Position numbers and translations under genes: made by a program
Part shown: one piece after another, positions 32,164-43,890 of the stretch
Layout of the letters: every line of letters starts with the position of its first letter
Numbering within the stretch: the first letter of the stretch is position 1
Source of the DNA: Ischnura elegans
Lineage: Eukaryota > Arthropoda > Insecta > Odonata > Coenagrionidae
Length of the DNA stretch: 64,000 bases
Assembly: GCF_921293095.1 (NCBI RefSeq)
Contig: NC_060258.1
Span: 9,748,607-9,812,606, forward strand
Direction of reading: 5' to 3'
Notes under the pieces: generated by a model
Told to the model about the DNA's origin: nothing
The model's database searches: none
What the model saw: the letters and a program-made list of their open reading frames with translations, nothing else

Positions 32164-32838
32164 ATAGGATAGTTTCCTTCATCAAAGAAAACGAAATGCA
32201 TTGATTGGTATTCGTTACCCACCCTTAGGGTTTTCATAATATACAAGTTATTTGGTTTTTATAAATCCCATTTTAAACGAATGGCAATGGTCAAATTTTA
32301 ACCTCATTTGAAAAAGGCCAGATTGGCGCTCATGCGATTCTCTTCTACGTGACGTCACAGGGACCTAGTTTCTACACGAGAGGATAGGAGTTTTACATTG
32401 TCTGAGATTACTTATGCATGCATGAGGCACAGAGCTCAGGGAAACATTTCTTAATAATCACACATTAAAAATACCTAAATTCGGAAAGTTTCCTTTGTTT
32501 GATAGGGGAATAATAATCCTTATTTAAGCCAAGCGCTACCAGCCAGCAGGGTACTCAGATACCTGCTAGCATCCTGCGTCGTATCAGCACTCAAAGCTTC
32601 GCCTCAAGGTCACCTCACAGGGCGGCAGCGGGAACCAGAAATACGTCACACGGACTTTTCCCATCACTCCTACTTAAAGACATCGCGTTTTCGCTCGCTG
32701 GAAAATTTTCATTTTTCATTTAATCGGGAAAAATAAATATCGTCATTCGAAAATCTAAGAGCGTGAAATGCGCACTCCAGGAGTAATAATCTTTCGATTT
32801 AGGTAATAACAAAATAATAGGAAAAATAATAACCCCAT
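32164..32838 (-). mobile_element. MITE-1 copy e
   Basis: Ends ATAGGATAGTTTCC and GGAAAAATAATAACCCCAT (decayed). It is the inverted orthologue of copy h at 57347-58019 with identical neighbours, so the insertion predates that duplication. TGACGTCA is intact at 32350-32357. Confidence 0.75.
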
Positions 32839-33232
32839 TCCTGCTATAAAGCAAAGTAGTTATTCAAATTTCTCCTGGGTACCTGCAATCTAACGCATGC
32901 ACTTTTATGACAATTATGTAGTTAATAATAGGCACAATAAGTGAATGAGAAAGTGTTATTGTGAATCGCGTTACCTTTTAATGAAGATTACCTTCCAACT
33001 AAACTGGTATCCTTGCGTCTAATATTTTTTCACGAAAGAAGACTGATCCGTGAGAATAATTAAACCAACACCTGCTCCATTCCCCTTGCGAGAACACTTA
33101 AAATATAAATCCAAATGCTACTCACAAGGAGAGACCACAAGACTTGCTCCACCTTTTTCAGTGCCGTATTTTTTATGAACTTCGGAATGTTGAACACATC
33201 CCTGAACTAGTGGTGGTTCCATTGAATGGGCC

Positions 33233-33547
33233 TTAGTTCGGCTGTAAGTAATTAATTTTCATGCGGTACTTTTCACAAGCCGAATGTAGTTCCATGATAT
33301 CAGGTGGAATAGTGGTCAGCGTTTCATCCAGGGGACCTGGGTTCGTGGATTCGTGATGGCGGTACATTTTGTTGTCTTCATTGTAATCATTCGGCGTCAA
33401 CTTTTTATTAATTTGAATTGCGACAAGCACAGACAATTTGGCTACATCTGTTTTTTGTCCTTGTTTCAACAGGTGTGAAGAATGTGCCTTCAACAAAACC
33501 TCGGAGATGAGTGCCTTGAAGTTATTGTTCTTGTTCCTGAAATTCAT
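33233..33547 (-). CDS. Hypothetical 104-aa protein in the ZL 3' flank
   Basis: ATG-initiated and open, ending YRMKINYLQPN. It is charged and hydrophilic with no membrane segment. The copy at 56640-56951 is disrupted and that at 17190-17410 more so. It lies convergent with ZL3 (tail to tail), about 1.9 kb beyond it. The segment around LKQGQKTDVAK follows an AAACAGATG-like sequence that could be an intron edge, so this may be one exon of a longer gene. No family was recognised. Confidence 0.35.
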   Translation of the reverse strand: MNFRNKNNNFKALISEVLLKAHSSHLLKQGQKTDVAKLSVLVAIQINKKLTPNDYNEDNKMYRHHESTNPGPLDETLTTIPPDIMELHSACEKYRMKINYLQPN

Positions 33548-34440
33548 TGTCTCGAAGAAGGGATTCGTATTTTATTCCACGTCAGTCATTTTGGTGAACC
33601 GGGAGTTGAACAGTGACTATGGCCAACATACATCAATGCCTTCGCAATTGTTACCCAATTGGTGCTTTATTCAAAGCCTTTATATGAAAATTTGGATATT
33701 ATTGTTATAGTTTGTTTATTATTGCTATTATAACATACCATTTTAATTTTTTAATGCCTTTACCACAAATCGCACAACTGCTCAGATGCAATGCTTGTAC
33801 GATAATATCCGCATTCTGAAAATATAATCATTAATTCATTACTTCAGGTGTTACACTAATAAAAAGAACATATATTTTTTCTTGGTAACACCTGCATACT
33901 GTATTTATCCTAACCTATAATGGCAGAAAAAAAATGATTGGGAATTTAATTTTTTTAAAGAATGTAGTACATTCAGAGTATATTTTATACTAATTGTTAA
34001 TTCTCCTATTTTATGAAAGTGTTTTACATTCTCCGGCAAAGAGATCCAATGTCTAGGTACTTAATTTTGACAATGATGTATTGTAATGTTAATTTGTTTG
34101 ATGCGATTTATTCATTACAATTTGTTTGATGGTTTCACATACAATACGGATCTTACAAGATCCATATTTTTACAAATACATTGTACAGTGATTTAGTTTT
34201 CTTTTATTGCCATTATTTATCAATTTAGCCCTGAAGCCATATATTTTTTTGCTATTTCTGTCTTTCGTCGCTGAGAAGAAAGACAATATCAGTTGGTTGA
34301 TAAATATATTATTCAAACCTGTTGCCAACAATAACGGATGTTGTTATATTATGTAAACCTTAATGATTTTGTTATTTGATTCTTATAAATGAAGTGATAT
34401 ATTCTTACTTATTCTTGCATAAATACCTATGATTTCTATC
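33470..34440. repeat. Repeat block R4, second copy
   Basis: Matches 9840-10800 (+) and 56700-55700 (-). AT-rich and, apart from the start of the 104-codon frame, noncoding. Confidence 0.6.
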
Positions 34441-34635
34441 CAAACAAAATCAGTTGGTTAGCAGCAGAGGTAAATGTTTAACAAGAATATTTCTGGGTGG
34501 AAAATGTGATGAGATATGCTAAGAACGGCGTATTTTTCGCAATAAAATTTTCATATGTCAAATGTTTTTTTTTTAATGTTACGAAAGAGGGTCTTCAAAT
34601 CTGCCCCTGAGTATTGTTGTCACACCACCGCGTAA

Positions 34636-35322
34636 TCAACGCTTTGCGTGCCATGGACGTAATATTACGTCCTGCTAATCCTTCTGAGGATTGCCATGGA
34701 CGGAAATATTACGTCTTTCCATTCAATTGGCTTTTTATGCGTGAAGCCGTAATATTTCGCCCGTGGTACTTTTCCAGTTTACTCCTTAGGGGTCCTGTTT
34801 TTTTTTTCAAAAAATCGACTGCTCGATGGAAAAAGAGTTCACTTTATGTCTTGAGGACGAAAAGTCCTCTGCAGCTACCGGCATCCTCATCTTTGGCCAC
34901 TTGGTGTGAAAATTCTTTGGGCCAATGGATCGTTCGTTGAAGGTGCATTGACCCTTTTTGTCATCCAGGATTTATAATGCTTTTCTTGGAACAATGCTCT
35001 TTTATGATTTCCATGCTTTATATTGTTCAAATTAAGCGTATTTAAAAAAATTATTATGCATGCTATGGCGGTACATCATATGTTGCAACTTTTTTATTTA
35101 AAAAAAACAGTAGGTTTTCATTGTTAAATTATATATTTAAAAATTATCAATATATGTTTTTCAACTCATTCATAAAGAAGAGCAAAGTCCATTTTTATTG
35201 AAATGCACGTCGGAATAAATATATTTTTCATGCTACTGTTTTAAAAATGTACGAATATAGTAAAAAATGGCTGGATTTTTCAGCAGGGCTTTAAATTTAG
35301 CAGCTGGCACTCAAAGTGTTAA
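34636..35322. mobile_element. piggyBac-like MITE
   Basis: The right end reads GGCACTCAAAGTGTTAA and the left end TCAACGCTTTGCGTGCC, an inverted pair bounded by TTAA on the right and its mutated form TCAA on the left. TTAA targets and TTAACxCTTTG-type ends are typical of piggyBac-related elements. The palindrome GGACGTAATATTACGTCC occurs near the left end. It encodes no transposase. Confidence 0.6.
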
Positions 35323-35499
35323 ATGGATTTATGTAGCAGTCCACACGCATCATTGACGGACAAATTTATCCGAGTTTAACGGGGAATTACGACATAAGTA
35401 GGTGTACTAACCGAAATTTATACACAATTTCAGGTGATATATGTTGTTCACGACTTTCGAACGATATTCCTCACAATGAAAACGTTATACTTCAAATTA

Positions 35500-36535
35500 G
35501 AGATGGGTCGAATAGAAGATTTCTCAAACTCGAATATTCGAATCAATGCTCGAATACCTCGAATGCTAGAATTGCACAAAGCATATTAAACGCACGATTT
35601 TTTCTTCTATTTCCCTTGTTGGATGTATTAGTAAAAAGATGAAAGCTCGATCTATCGTTTTCGGGGGGACGAAAAAAAACGATGGATGCGGAAATGTTCG
35701 ACCTATACAGCAGGAAACCCAGGATTTTAAATCGCGTAATTGAGATTTCCTTTAAAGGATTCAAACAGGAATTTAGTTGATTATTGGATTATTTTAATTT
35801 CATGGAAACAATTTGGGCATATAGGTAGTTGATTCAACTAACATCTCTTTCAAATATCCTAATAGATGACTCATGCAGCGGTTGACCTCCAGAAATGGGG
35901 AACTTTGAAGCAGGAAGGCTGTAAAAGGTCAGTGGGAGAGAAAAAGAGGGGCGGAAAACACGTTTCTATAGTTATAGTTCATCTTGATATTTTTTTCGAA
36001 GCCTTCGAAATATGATCGTTGCGCGAGCTGGGACTTTTTTCAGTTTGGAGAAGAGGAAAGCTTCAGAGGGGGGGGGGCTGGTACTGAATAGAGGGGGATA
36101 GATGATCTTGGGAAACGCGCTAATGTAACTATCCCACGGCACTGAGCTTCTCTCTACGGTAGTTCCATTTCCATCTCTTTCAAATATCCTAAGGGGACGC
36201 ACCACCTCGCAAAAAATATGATTGCATGCCGTCTCGGCATTTACACTGCCACGATGGATTTCTGTCTGATGTATACATCTTTATTTACGAAACGCCATTT
36301 CAGCGGCACGCCCATCTGATACTCGGCTTCATCCAACTCCTTATTTTCAACAGGTAGCTCGCTTTACCCCCACTCCTACTGTCGAGTGCTAGCGGACAAC
36401 CGGAGGCGTCCATTATTTTCAGTCCATCTTAGGAAGTTCTCACGAGATAAGCAGATGAATTCGAATTTCTAGCACGGAGAAACCAAATATCTAGAGAAAA
36501 TATCCCTTTGTGTGTGACTAATCTCGCACATCTCT
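35500..36535. mobile_element. Possible 1-kb TIR element
   Basis: Starts AGAGATGGGTCGAATAG and ends CTAATCTCGCACATCTCT, a partial inverted match (AGAGATG.G.GA). Internal TTCGAATATTCGAAT-like palindromes follow the left end. No target duplication or coding region was confirmed. Confidence 0.35.
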
Positions 36536-36554
36536 CTTTGTTCTCATTTCAAGG

Positions 36555-37745
36555 AATTAGATACAGAACAATAAACTGTGTTTTGTTACCCTTAGTTATT
36601 ATATCATTGCATGGTAATCAGTTTTTAGCTTTGCTTATGATTTTCAAGACTTCATTTGTTGCCCAATCAACATCTGTTGCAATCTATAGTTTACTGCAGT
36701 GGGGTCGATTCCTTCATCAAAGAAAAATGTAGTCATTGATTGCGATTTCTTACCCACCATTAGTGTATTCACAATATAGAAACTATTTGGTTTCAGAAAT
36801 CCCAGTTTAGACGAATGGCAAAGGTCAATTTTAAGCGCATTTGAAAAAGGCCAGATTGGCGCCCATGCGATGCCACTCCACGTGACGCCACAGGGACCTA
36901 GTAGTCATGAGGAGTTTTACATTGTCTGAGATTACCAATGCATGCATGAGGCACAGGGCTCAGGGAAACATCTCTTAAAAATCACCTATTAAAAATGGCT
37001 AAGTTCGGAAAGTTTCCTTCGTTTGATAGGGTATTAATAATTCTTACTTAAACCAAGAGGTAGCATCGCAGCGGCGCACAAATCCTCGCCCCAACGTCAC
37101 CTCACACGGCAGAAGCAGGAACCAGAAAGAAGTCACATAGGCTTTTCCCAGCATTCTTATTTGGCTGTCGCGCTTTCACACGATTGGAAATTTTCAGTAT
37201 TCATTTCATCGCGAAAAATAGATATCGTTATTTAGAAATCTAAGTGCGTGAAATACGTACTCCAGGAGTAATAATCTTTCGATTTAGGATATAATGAAAT
37301 AATGAGGGGCCTTTCTCCGCCTCCGCACGTGAACAATATTCCACTTACGAATCTTCCGATTGTGTGCACGGCCTTCAGCAAACTTCTCTCTTTCGAACCG
37401 TGTGCGCCGTTTGTAAATAGCGGCATTTGAATTGAAGTTATGGTGCCAAAACCTCTCCATTTTTCTTTCTTACTTTATTCTGACAAATTTTGAAAATCGA
37501 GGCAACAAAGAATGTGTTAACCCTCTATAAACCTGAGCTGCTTCTGAAAGCAATCAAATTTCAAGATTTTAATATTAAAAACTTGAAAATTTATCACTCG
37601 TCATTCAACTTTACACCTCAAAATAATACATTGCTTAGATATTTTCAAAAGAGAGAATGTTTACCAAATGAGTCACTCACCTCAATGACTATGCTCCTTA
37701 CTTTCGGAATCACATGTTTCATAATGAAAATAGGATATAACCATG
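36555..37745 (-). pseudogene. ZL7: 3'-end fragment of the zincin-like gene
   Basis: Reverse strand near 37720-37670: MKHVIPKVRSIVIE followed by the donor GTGAGTGAC, matching the last coding residues and splice donor of ZL2 (HHVIPKMRSIVNE/GTAAGA). The 3' flank (TTGCAACAGATG...CAACAAATGAAGTC) continues at 36700-36555 after a MITE-1 insertion. Only about 15 codons of coding sequence remain. It supports the view that the ancestral exon reads through to IV.E and then splices. Confidence 0.65.
36699..37305 (-). mobile_element. MITE-1 copy f, end-truncated
   Basis: Homologous from GATTCCTTCATCAAAG to the TCGATTTAGGATATAATG block; the distal terminal repeat is lost. The CRE has decayed to TGACGCCA (36883-36890). 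It is inserted in the ZL7 3' flank. Confidence 0.7.
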
Positions 37746-37849
37746 CATAGGAACATAGAGAAATATAATCTATATCTAATCTACCCAATTGAAAAGTAAA
37801 AGAACCGTAAGTAGCAAGCGGCATACAAAAAGTATAAGACCTTCCATAG

Positions 37850-38820
37850 AAAGGACGAAGGCCTTTGTGGGGGGTGTAGGGGGGTAGAGCCCCCCCCCCC
37901 CCAGCGAGCAAAGCGAGTAGATGACATATACGCAGGGGACATATAAAATCAACCATACGGTGTAAAAACATAACTTCTCATCGGATGTATATCAGATAAC
38001 TTCTTAAACGATTTGAATAACATATCAAGTATTTTAGTAGACTTTCAGTGTGATTAAAGTAAAACCTTCGAAAAAATTACCTGATTTGTGGATGCCATAC
38101 ACCCAGGGGACACATTTAAAATCAACCATCCGGTGTAAAAAGATTACTTCTCATCGGATTTCTATCAGATAACTTTTGAAACGATTGAAATAACACTTAA
38201 TATTTAAGTACAATTTCAGTGTGATTTAATTTCAAAATATGAAAAAAATTTCCATGATTTGTAGATGCCATACACCCATGCCATACACATTTAATGTCAA
38301 CTATCCGGTTTAAAAAAAATTAATTCTCCCCGGGTATCGATCAGATAACTTTTACTACGATTGGAATAACATATTACGTATTTTAATTTATTTTAAGTTC
38401 CAAATTGTTAAAAATACAACCTTGGAAAATATTCCAAGTTTTTTAGGTGCCTTATACGCAGGGGACACATTTAAAATCATGCATCCGGTATAAAAAAATT
38501 ATTTCTCCTCGGAATTCGATCAGGTACTTTTACAACGATTGGAATAACTTATTAAGTGTTTTAGTGGAATTTTAGTTTGATTAAATTATAAATTTTGTAA
38601 ACATCCCATGATTTGCGGTTGCCATACACCCAGGAAACACATTTGAAAATAAGAAGTGGTGCGTAGAAACTGTAAATCTAATCGGATTTTGAATATCTAC
38701 GTTTTAAAACGTTCTTAAGTAGTTATAAATAGCTATTTAGACTTTCTGTGCGAGTGATTCACAATATCTTTGAAAATATTTTAGCAAGTCTTGAAGATGT
38801 TATTATGCATTAGGAGGTGT
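37850..38820. repeat. Satellite array, one five-unit higher-order repeat
   Basis: Units of about 170-185 bp, marked by GATGCCATACACCCAGGGGACAC, start near 37917, 38091, 38264, 38448 and 38619. The last unit is distinct (CCAGGAAACACATTTGAAAA, GTGCGTAGAAA) and leads into tRNA-like sequence. The same five-unit order occurs twice in the array at 42819-44830. Confidence 0.8.
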
Positions 38821-38873
38821 AATTAAGAGTCTCGTTTTTGAAGAGACCAAATTATTTTTCAAACGTGTTCAAC

Positions 38874-38946
38874 GGGTGGGCGGTAGGCTAGTGATTAGCG
38901 CATTGGATTCCCACGCGGGGGTTCAGGGTTCGATTCCCGGCCGCGG
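38874..38946 (+). repeat. tRNA-like sequence (SINE head type)
   Basis: GGTAGGCTAGTGATTAGCGC resembles a Pol III A box/D arm, and GGTTCGATTCCC with flanking GGG and CCC forms a B box/T arm. The acceptor stem is not well paired, so this is tRNA-derived rather than a functional tRNA. It is nearly identical at 44925-44996. Confidence 0.6.
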
Positions 38947-39039
38947 ACGTGGGAAAAAAATGCGAAAAATCAGGGAGTTAGAGAGTATGCGTTAGAGTCA
39001 GGTCGATTAGAACGTAGGGCGGGCAGGTGGTCGTAGGTG

Positions 39040-39141
39040 CCTCCAGTGGTCAGTGGCCGGGTGCGAACCCGGGTTACCTGAGTTAACATCCTTTTCCCCT
39101 CGGGGACCCGGGTTCTTATCCCGGCCGCTGAACACTGGAGA
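39040..39141. repeat. Head-to-head T-arm-like inverted repeat
   Basis: CTCCAGTGGTCAGTGGCCGGG on the left pairs with CCCGGCCGCTGAACACTGGAG on the right. Each arm contains a T-loop-like CCGGGTTC element pointing outward. The sequence recurs at 45080-45180. It sits at a fixed distance after the tRNA-like sequence in both places. Confidence 0.65.
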
Positions 39142-39934
39142 AGGGGAGGCTGGAGGCATTTTGTTGCATTTTTTTACGCAGACACAATGCGATATCTTCG
39201 AAGTAAAATAACGTATTCTATTAACGTATTTTTGAAGTACCTGCTCCATGAACAAAATGTTCACCTTTTCGTCGCACGTGAGGAGATGGTTTTCGGAGAT
39301 TGAACAGCAGCGAAAATGGTTAAGGGCTTAGACCCCTCACGTCAGATGCGTCTACTGCTAGATACGTCATCTTGGAGAGTTTTCCTGCATCTGATGTGTT
39401 GTGTTATAAAACAATTCAAATGAATAATTTTCAATCAAAAAGAGCATTGTACTACTGTGTCATCTAATATATTAACATATAAGAGGTGTATGAAGTTTAA
39501 GCCTGAAGATCGTTTAGTTGTATTTTGTAAAAGTAATTTGTCTCCAGATAATACATCTGTTGGTGTATTTGGGGATGTTCAATTTTATGTTAAAGGTTAA
39601 TAAATAGTTTATTTCATTTATACGCATACTGTGTTGTCAATTCTTATTGCGCGAAGCGCCATCTTGTTTTTCTCACTACCCCTCAAACCCCTCCGAGTAC
39701 GTTCCCTAGAATAACTTAGGAACGTACGGAATTGCAGAACTTAGAATATTTTACAAGTCGCATGAATTTTTAAAGTCCAAAATGCCATGTTAATTCCCTA
39801 TAGTGACGTCTGTTTCCGCTCCCCATTCCACTGGCTGCCTCGGCGCTCGCTCGCTACTTCCGGTGTAGATAAGAGCTTCCTCTCTCTCTCTGAGAGAGCT
39901 GAGTGTCACTTGTGGCGTCAGTGGAGGTACAACG
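39142..39934. other. No gene; short hairpin and direct repeat
   Basis: A 36-bp stretch CTCACGTCAGATGCGTCTAC... near 39336 recurs near 40163, bracketing about 0.8 kb. A short hairpin (GTACGTTCCCTAGA/CTTAGGAACGTAC) lies at about 39697-39727. No coding sequence was recognised. Confidence 0.4.
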
Positions 39935-40125
39935 GGTGCTTTCCATTCATTGACACACGTCGACACAAGTCGACTTGCGTCGTGGATTTCGTGTTCCATT
40001 CGGTGTGTGTCGCCAACTGTTGTGACACAAGTCAACAAACGGTAACGCTCAGGAATAGGAGAGTCATAAACAAATGACGCGAGTGGACACAAGTCGACGC
40101 GTGAGTCGCATGAATGGAAAGCACC
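39935..40125. mobile_element. 191-bp MITE
   Basis: The ends GGTGCTTTCCATTCATTGAC and its inverse CGCATGAATGGAAAGCACC bound repeated GTCGACACAAGTCGAC-type motifs. No clear target duplication. Confidence 0.6.
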
Positions 40126-40829
40126 GAACATGCCTAAGTATCCCTTATCCCGCATCCAGACGCCTCACGTCAGATGCGTCTACTGCTAGATACGTCATCA
40201 GATGGTGACGTGTCTGCTCTAGCGGCCGAGCACCGCTACGCTCACACGCTGCAAAGTCTAGTGAGGTCCATGGCTACAAGTAATATGGCCGCTGGATTTC
40301 ATCTTCTCTACGTCTCGCATTTATAATTAATTTTTAAAGGGCTATCAGCTCATGCTAATCATTCCGTATTTTATAAAATTATTGTAGAAATGCTTAAATA
40401 ATTTGAAAGATAATGCTTTAATAATGATTTTTGATGGTAATGAGGAAATATTTGACCTAATTTTACTACCAATAAATACTGTCAACAATACCGTGGTGAA
40501 ACCTCGTCGGCTTCACCGTTTCAATTAATATACATTAACTTCTGAACGGGTCCTGTCATACCTGAAAACCATTTATAATTAATGATAGCAAATTTAATAG
40601 TTAAGTGTTGCATCCTTTGAGTTATGTTTACCCTCAGAGGAATTTGTAAAGAGGTTTGCCTACCGCGCAGGATGTCAAACAATATAAGTAGTATGCCGTG
40701 ACGTAACAAACAGTTACGAGAAAACGACGCTAAGAGCACGGGGGGGGGGGGAAGAAAACCATGAATAGCACTATGGGGTTCGATAGATTAAGGTCCTTGT
40801 GCATTCTTAGTAGACCCTGTAGGACCTTA

Positions 40830-41485
40830 ATAGGGTGGTTTCCTATTATTTTTTGATTGCCTAAATCGAAAGATTATTTATCACCCCTGGAATATGTATG
40901 TAATGCTTGCAGATTTTTGAACGACGATATCTATTTTATGCGAAAATTTTCAAGCGCGCGAAAATGCGACGGCTGAGTATGAATGCTGGGAAAACCCCGT
41001 GTGACGTCGTTATGAATCCCGCATTCGCCGTGTAAGATGACCTTGGGGCGAAGGTATGTGCGCCGCTGCGATGTAGGCTGCTAGCAGGTAGCAGAGTACC
41101 CTGCTATCTGATAGAGCTTCCCTTAAATAAGGATTTTTAATACCCTATCAAAAGAAGGAAACTTTCCGACCTTGGGTATTTCTAATGTGTGATTATTAAG
41201 ACATGTTTCCCTGAGCTCTGTGCCTATTGCATGCATTGGTAACCTCAGACGATGTATAACTCCTATCCTCTCGTATAGAAACTAGGTCCCTGTGACGTTA
41301 CGTGGAGTGGAATCGCATGGGCGCCAATCTGGCCTTTTTCAAATGAGGATAAAATTGACCATTGCCATTCGTCTAAACTGGGATTTGTAAAACGAAATAA
41401 TTTGTATATTATGAATACGCTAATGGTGGGTAAAGAATCGCAATCAACACTCTTCGTTTTTTTTTTATGAAGGAAGCTACCATAC
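40830..41485 (+). mobile_element. MITE-1 copy g
   Basis: Left end ATAGGGTGGTTTCCTATTA, right end GAAGGAAGCTACCATAC (decayed). The CRE core is TGACGTTA (41293-41300). Full length. Confidence 0.75.
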
Positions 41486-41802
41486 TACGGGTTTATGGTT
41501 ATTTAATTACGAGTCTTTATGGGATATGGTTCATTCAAGTGATTTAGATAGAGTGCTATTATAATTCTGCAGTGTCGAATTCTAATTTCGGTGTAAACCC
41601 GTAAGCATAAGGCCAATCCAGGATTTCGTTCGTGGGGGTTTGTCAGGCAAACGGTCTTCTCATAATTGGTATGAAAACTATATAAAAACAATTACCTTAC
41701 GAAATTTTCACTTTATTTTAAAATAGAAGTTATTAATATAAAGGTTACACAAATAATAGGGATAATTGTATGATCTTAGGTTTTCCCGGCGTATCAGTTG
41801 AA

Positions 41803-42437
41803 GAAAAGTTTCTTGGGTTTTCCACCGGTTGATGTCGTCCATGTCTCCCGACGTTTCGATCCGCGACTTGCTGATCATCCTCAGGGGATCTTCCGAATGC
41901 CGTTCTTCAAAAATTTTTCAGTATATATACACTCCATCCGAGTTCAGGTGGAAAGAAATACATTGGAGAGACCAGTCGGACTATTGAAATCAGAACGAAG
42001 GAACATCAGAGGTGCTTACGGCTGGCCCAACCGGAAAAGTCTGCAGTGGCGGAGCATAGCATCAATGAAGACCATGCCATACTATGGAAGGAGACGAAAC
42101 TGCTATGCCGAGCACATGGCTACTGGGACCGCCCCGTCAAGGAAGCCATTCAGATCCGCATCAACCGCAACAACTTCAACAGGGACACTGGTTTCCAAAT
42201 CAGCAATGGTTGGAGACCAATAATGAAGTTTATTATATACGACAAAAATGGCGGGAAAACTTCAACAAGCGTGAACCAATCAGGTTACACCTGAACTCGG
42301 ATGGAGTGTATATATACTGAAATATTTTTGAAGAACGGCATTCGGAAGATCCCCTGAGGATGATCAGCAAGTCGCGGATCGAAACGTCAAGGGAGACATG
42401 GACGACATCAACCGGTGGAAAACCCGAGAAACGTTTC
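41803..42437 (+). mobile_element. Penelope-like element, 3' remnant in inverted arms
   Basis: About 145-bp inverted arms (41803-41950 and 42290-42437; e.g. TTCCACCGGTTGATGTCGTC against GACGACATCAACCGGTGGAA) enclose only the endonuclease end of a Penelope-like retroelement. Penelope elements often carry terminal repeats in direct or inverted arrangement, so this is a severely 5'-truncated copy with an inverted second arm. The reverse transcriptase is missing. Confidence 0.75.
41944..42294 (+). pseudogene. GIY-YIG endonuclease domain of a Penelope-like element
   Basis: A frame with KKYIGETSRTIEIRTKEHQR, AVAEHSINEDHAILW, YWDRPVKEAIQIRI and NFNRDTGFQISNGWRPI. This is the C-terminal part of the GIY-YIG endonuclease: YIG, the Arg of the T.R....R..EH segment, and the catalytic Glu in VKEA. 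In the intact element it nicks the target for reverse transcription. The frame is uninterrupted to the TGA but lacks the upstream GIY strand and the RT, so it cannot act alone. Confidence 0.85.
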
Positions 42438-42818
42438 TGCAATAGGGATAATTTTTTGAGTCCCTTTCCTATTTGGGTGATGCTATTTTTTTAGCCCTAT
42501 ATTTACGTACGGCGCAATTTAGTCATATGACCAATGTCATGAAAATCTGCATTCTTTACTTGTACTTCGTCTTAGTCTTAAATGATAGGGGAGATTGCAA
42601 TATGAACGCGAAATATCGAGACTCCGAAATATCACGAGAGTTATTTTTAAAATCAAAGTGAAAAATTTTAAAACTTAGAGCTCGGGCGGCAGTGGTTGTT
42701 ATTATTATCCGATTTGAAAAAAAATTGTGTGCGAGATCCTTATATCATTTCGCAACTTTCCCGCATGAGGAAAATTTGATCAGGACAAAAAACCTTTTTT
42801 CGACCCACCCTATTGTAG

Positions 42819-43640
42819 ATGCCATATACGCAGGGGACACATAAAATCAACCGTCTAGTGTAAAGACATTATTTCTCCTCGGATTTCGAACATATAACTT
42901 TTAATACGATTTGAATAACAGAATAAGTATTTTATTGGACTTTTAGTGCGATCAAATTAAAACCTTCGAAAAAATTACCTGATTTGTAGATGCCATACAC
43001 CCAGGGGACACATTTAAAATGAACCATCCGGTATAAAAAAATTATGTTTCCTCGGATTTCGAACATATAACTTTTAATACTTATGTAGTGTGATTTAATT
43101 TCAAAATTTGAAAGTAATCCGTGATTTGTAGACGCCATACACCCAGGGGACACATTTAAAATCACCATCCATTGTAAAAGAATTTGTATCTCCTCGGATT
43201 TGATGAGATAACTTTTAAAAAGGTAGGAATAACATATTAGGTATTTAGTAGAGTTTCAGTGTGATTCAATATTAAATTTTGAAAATATTCCAAGATTTTT
43301 AGATGCATTATACCAAGGGGACGCATTTAAAATCATGCATCCGGTGTAAAAAAAATGTTATCTCCTCGGATTTGATCAGATAACTTTTACAACGATTGTA
43401 ATAACATATTTAGTGATTAAGTAGAGTTTCAGTTTGATTAAATTATAATTTTTAAATATCCCATGATTAGTGGTTGCCGTAAAACCTAGAAACACTTTTG
43501 AAAATCAAAAGTTGTGCGTAGAAAGTGTAAATCTAACCGGATTATGAATATCTACGTTATTAAACGTTCTTTATTAGCTATAAATAGTTATTTAGAATTT
43601 ATTTGCGACTGATTTAACAACCTTCGAAAATATTTTAGTA
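42819..43640. repeat. Satellite array, second higher-order repeat
   Basis: Unit starts near 42819, 42991, 43130, 43302 and 43473, the last being the distinct terminal unit (AAACACTTTTGAAAATCAAAAG, GTGCGTAGAAA). Same order as 37917-38820. Confidence 0.75.
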
Positions 43641-43890
43641 AGTGTTGATGGATAGTCGCCTTATCCATCGAGTTGACTGTGGGATCCAACTATTGGATGA
43701 GGGATATCTTTGAGATTGGTGTGGGGACCAACACTTGGACACGACAACCAAGTTATGATTGCCCGATTTAATGAGATTTACCACCAAATCGCGTTGGCTG
43801 CCGTGTCTGTTGCAGTGGATACTGCATCCAACTTTCACTTATCCAATTAAAACTGGATGTCTCATCCAATCCTTTCTTTGAGAGTAACTT
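43641..43890. mobile_element. Insertion between two higher-order repeats
   Basis: About 240 bp of unrelated sequence (GATGGATAGTCGCCTTATCC ... CTTATCCAATTAAAACTGGATG) occupies the place where tRNA-like sequence follows the terminal unit elsewhere. TTATCC/TGGATGAG motifs recur near both ends, but a clean terminal repeat was not resolved. Confidence 0.4.

Noticed and set aside
38874-38946. Functional tRNA gene
   Set aside because: A- and B-box-like sequences are present and the T arm pairs, but the acceptor stem does not, and an almost identical copy sits in the same repeat context at 44925; treated as tRNA-derived repeat.
39787-40155. Frames of 96 and 121 codons on opposite strands
   Set aside because: Both overlap the 191-bp MITE with its GTCGAC repeats; symmetric sequence makes both strands open.
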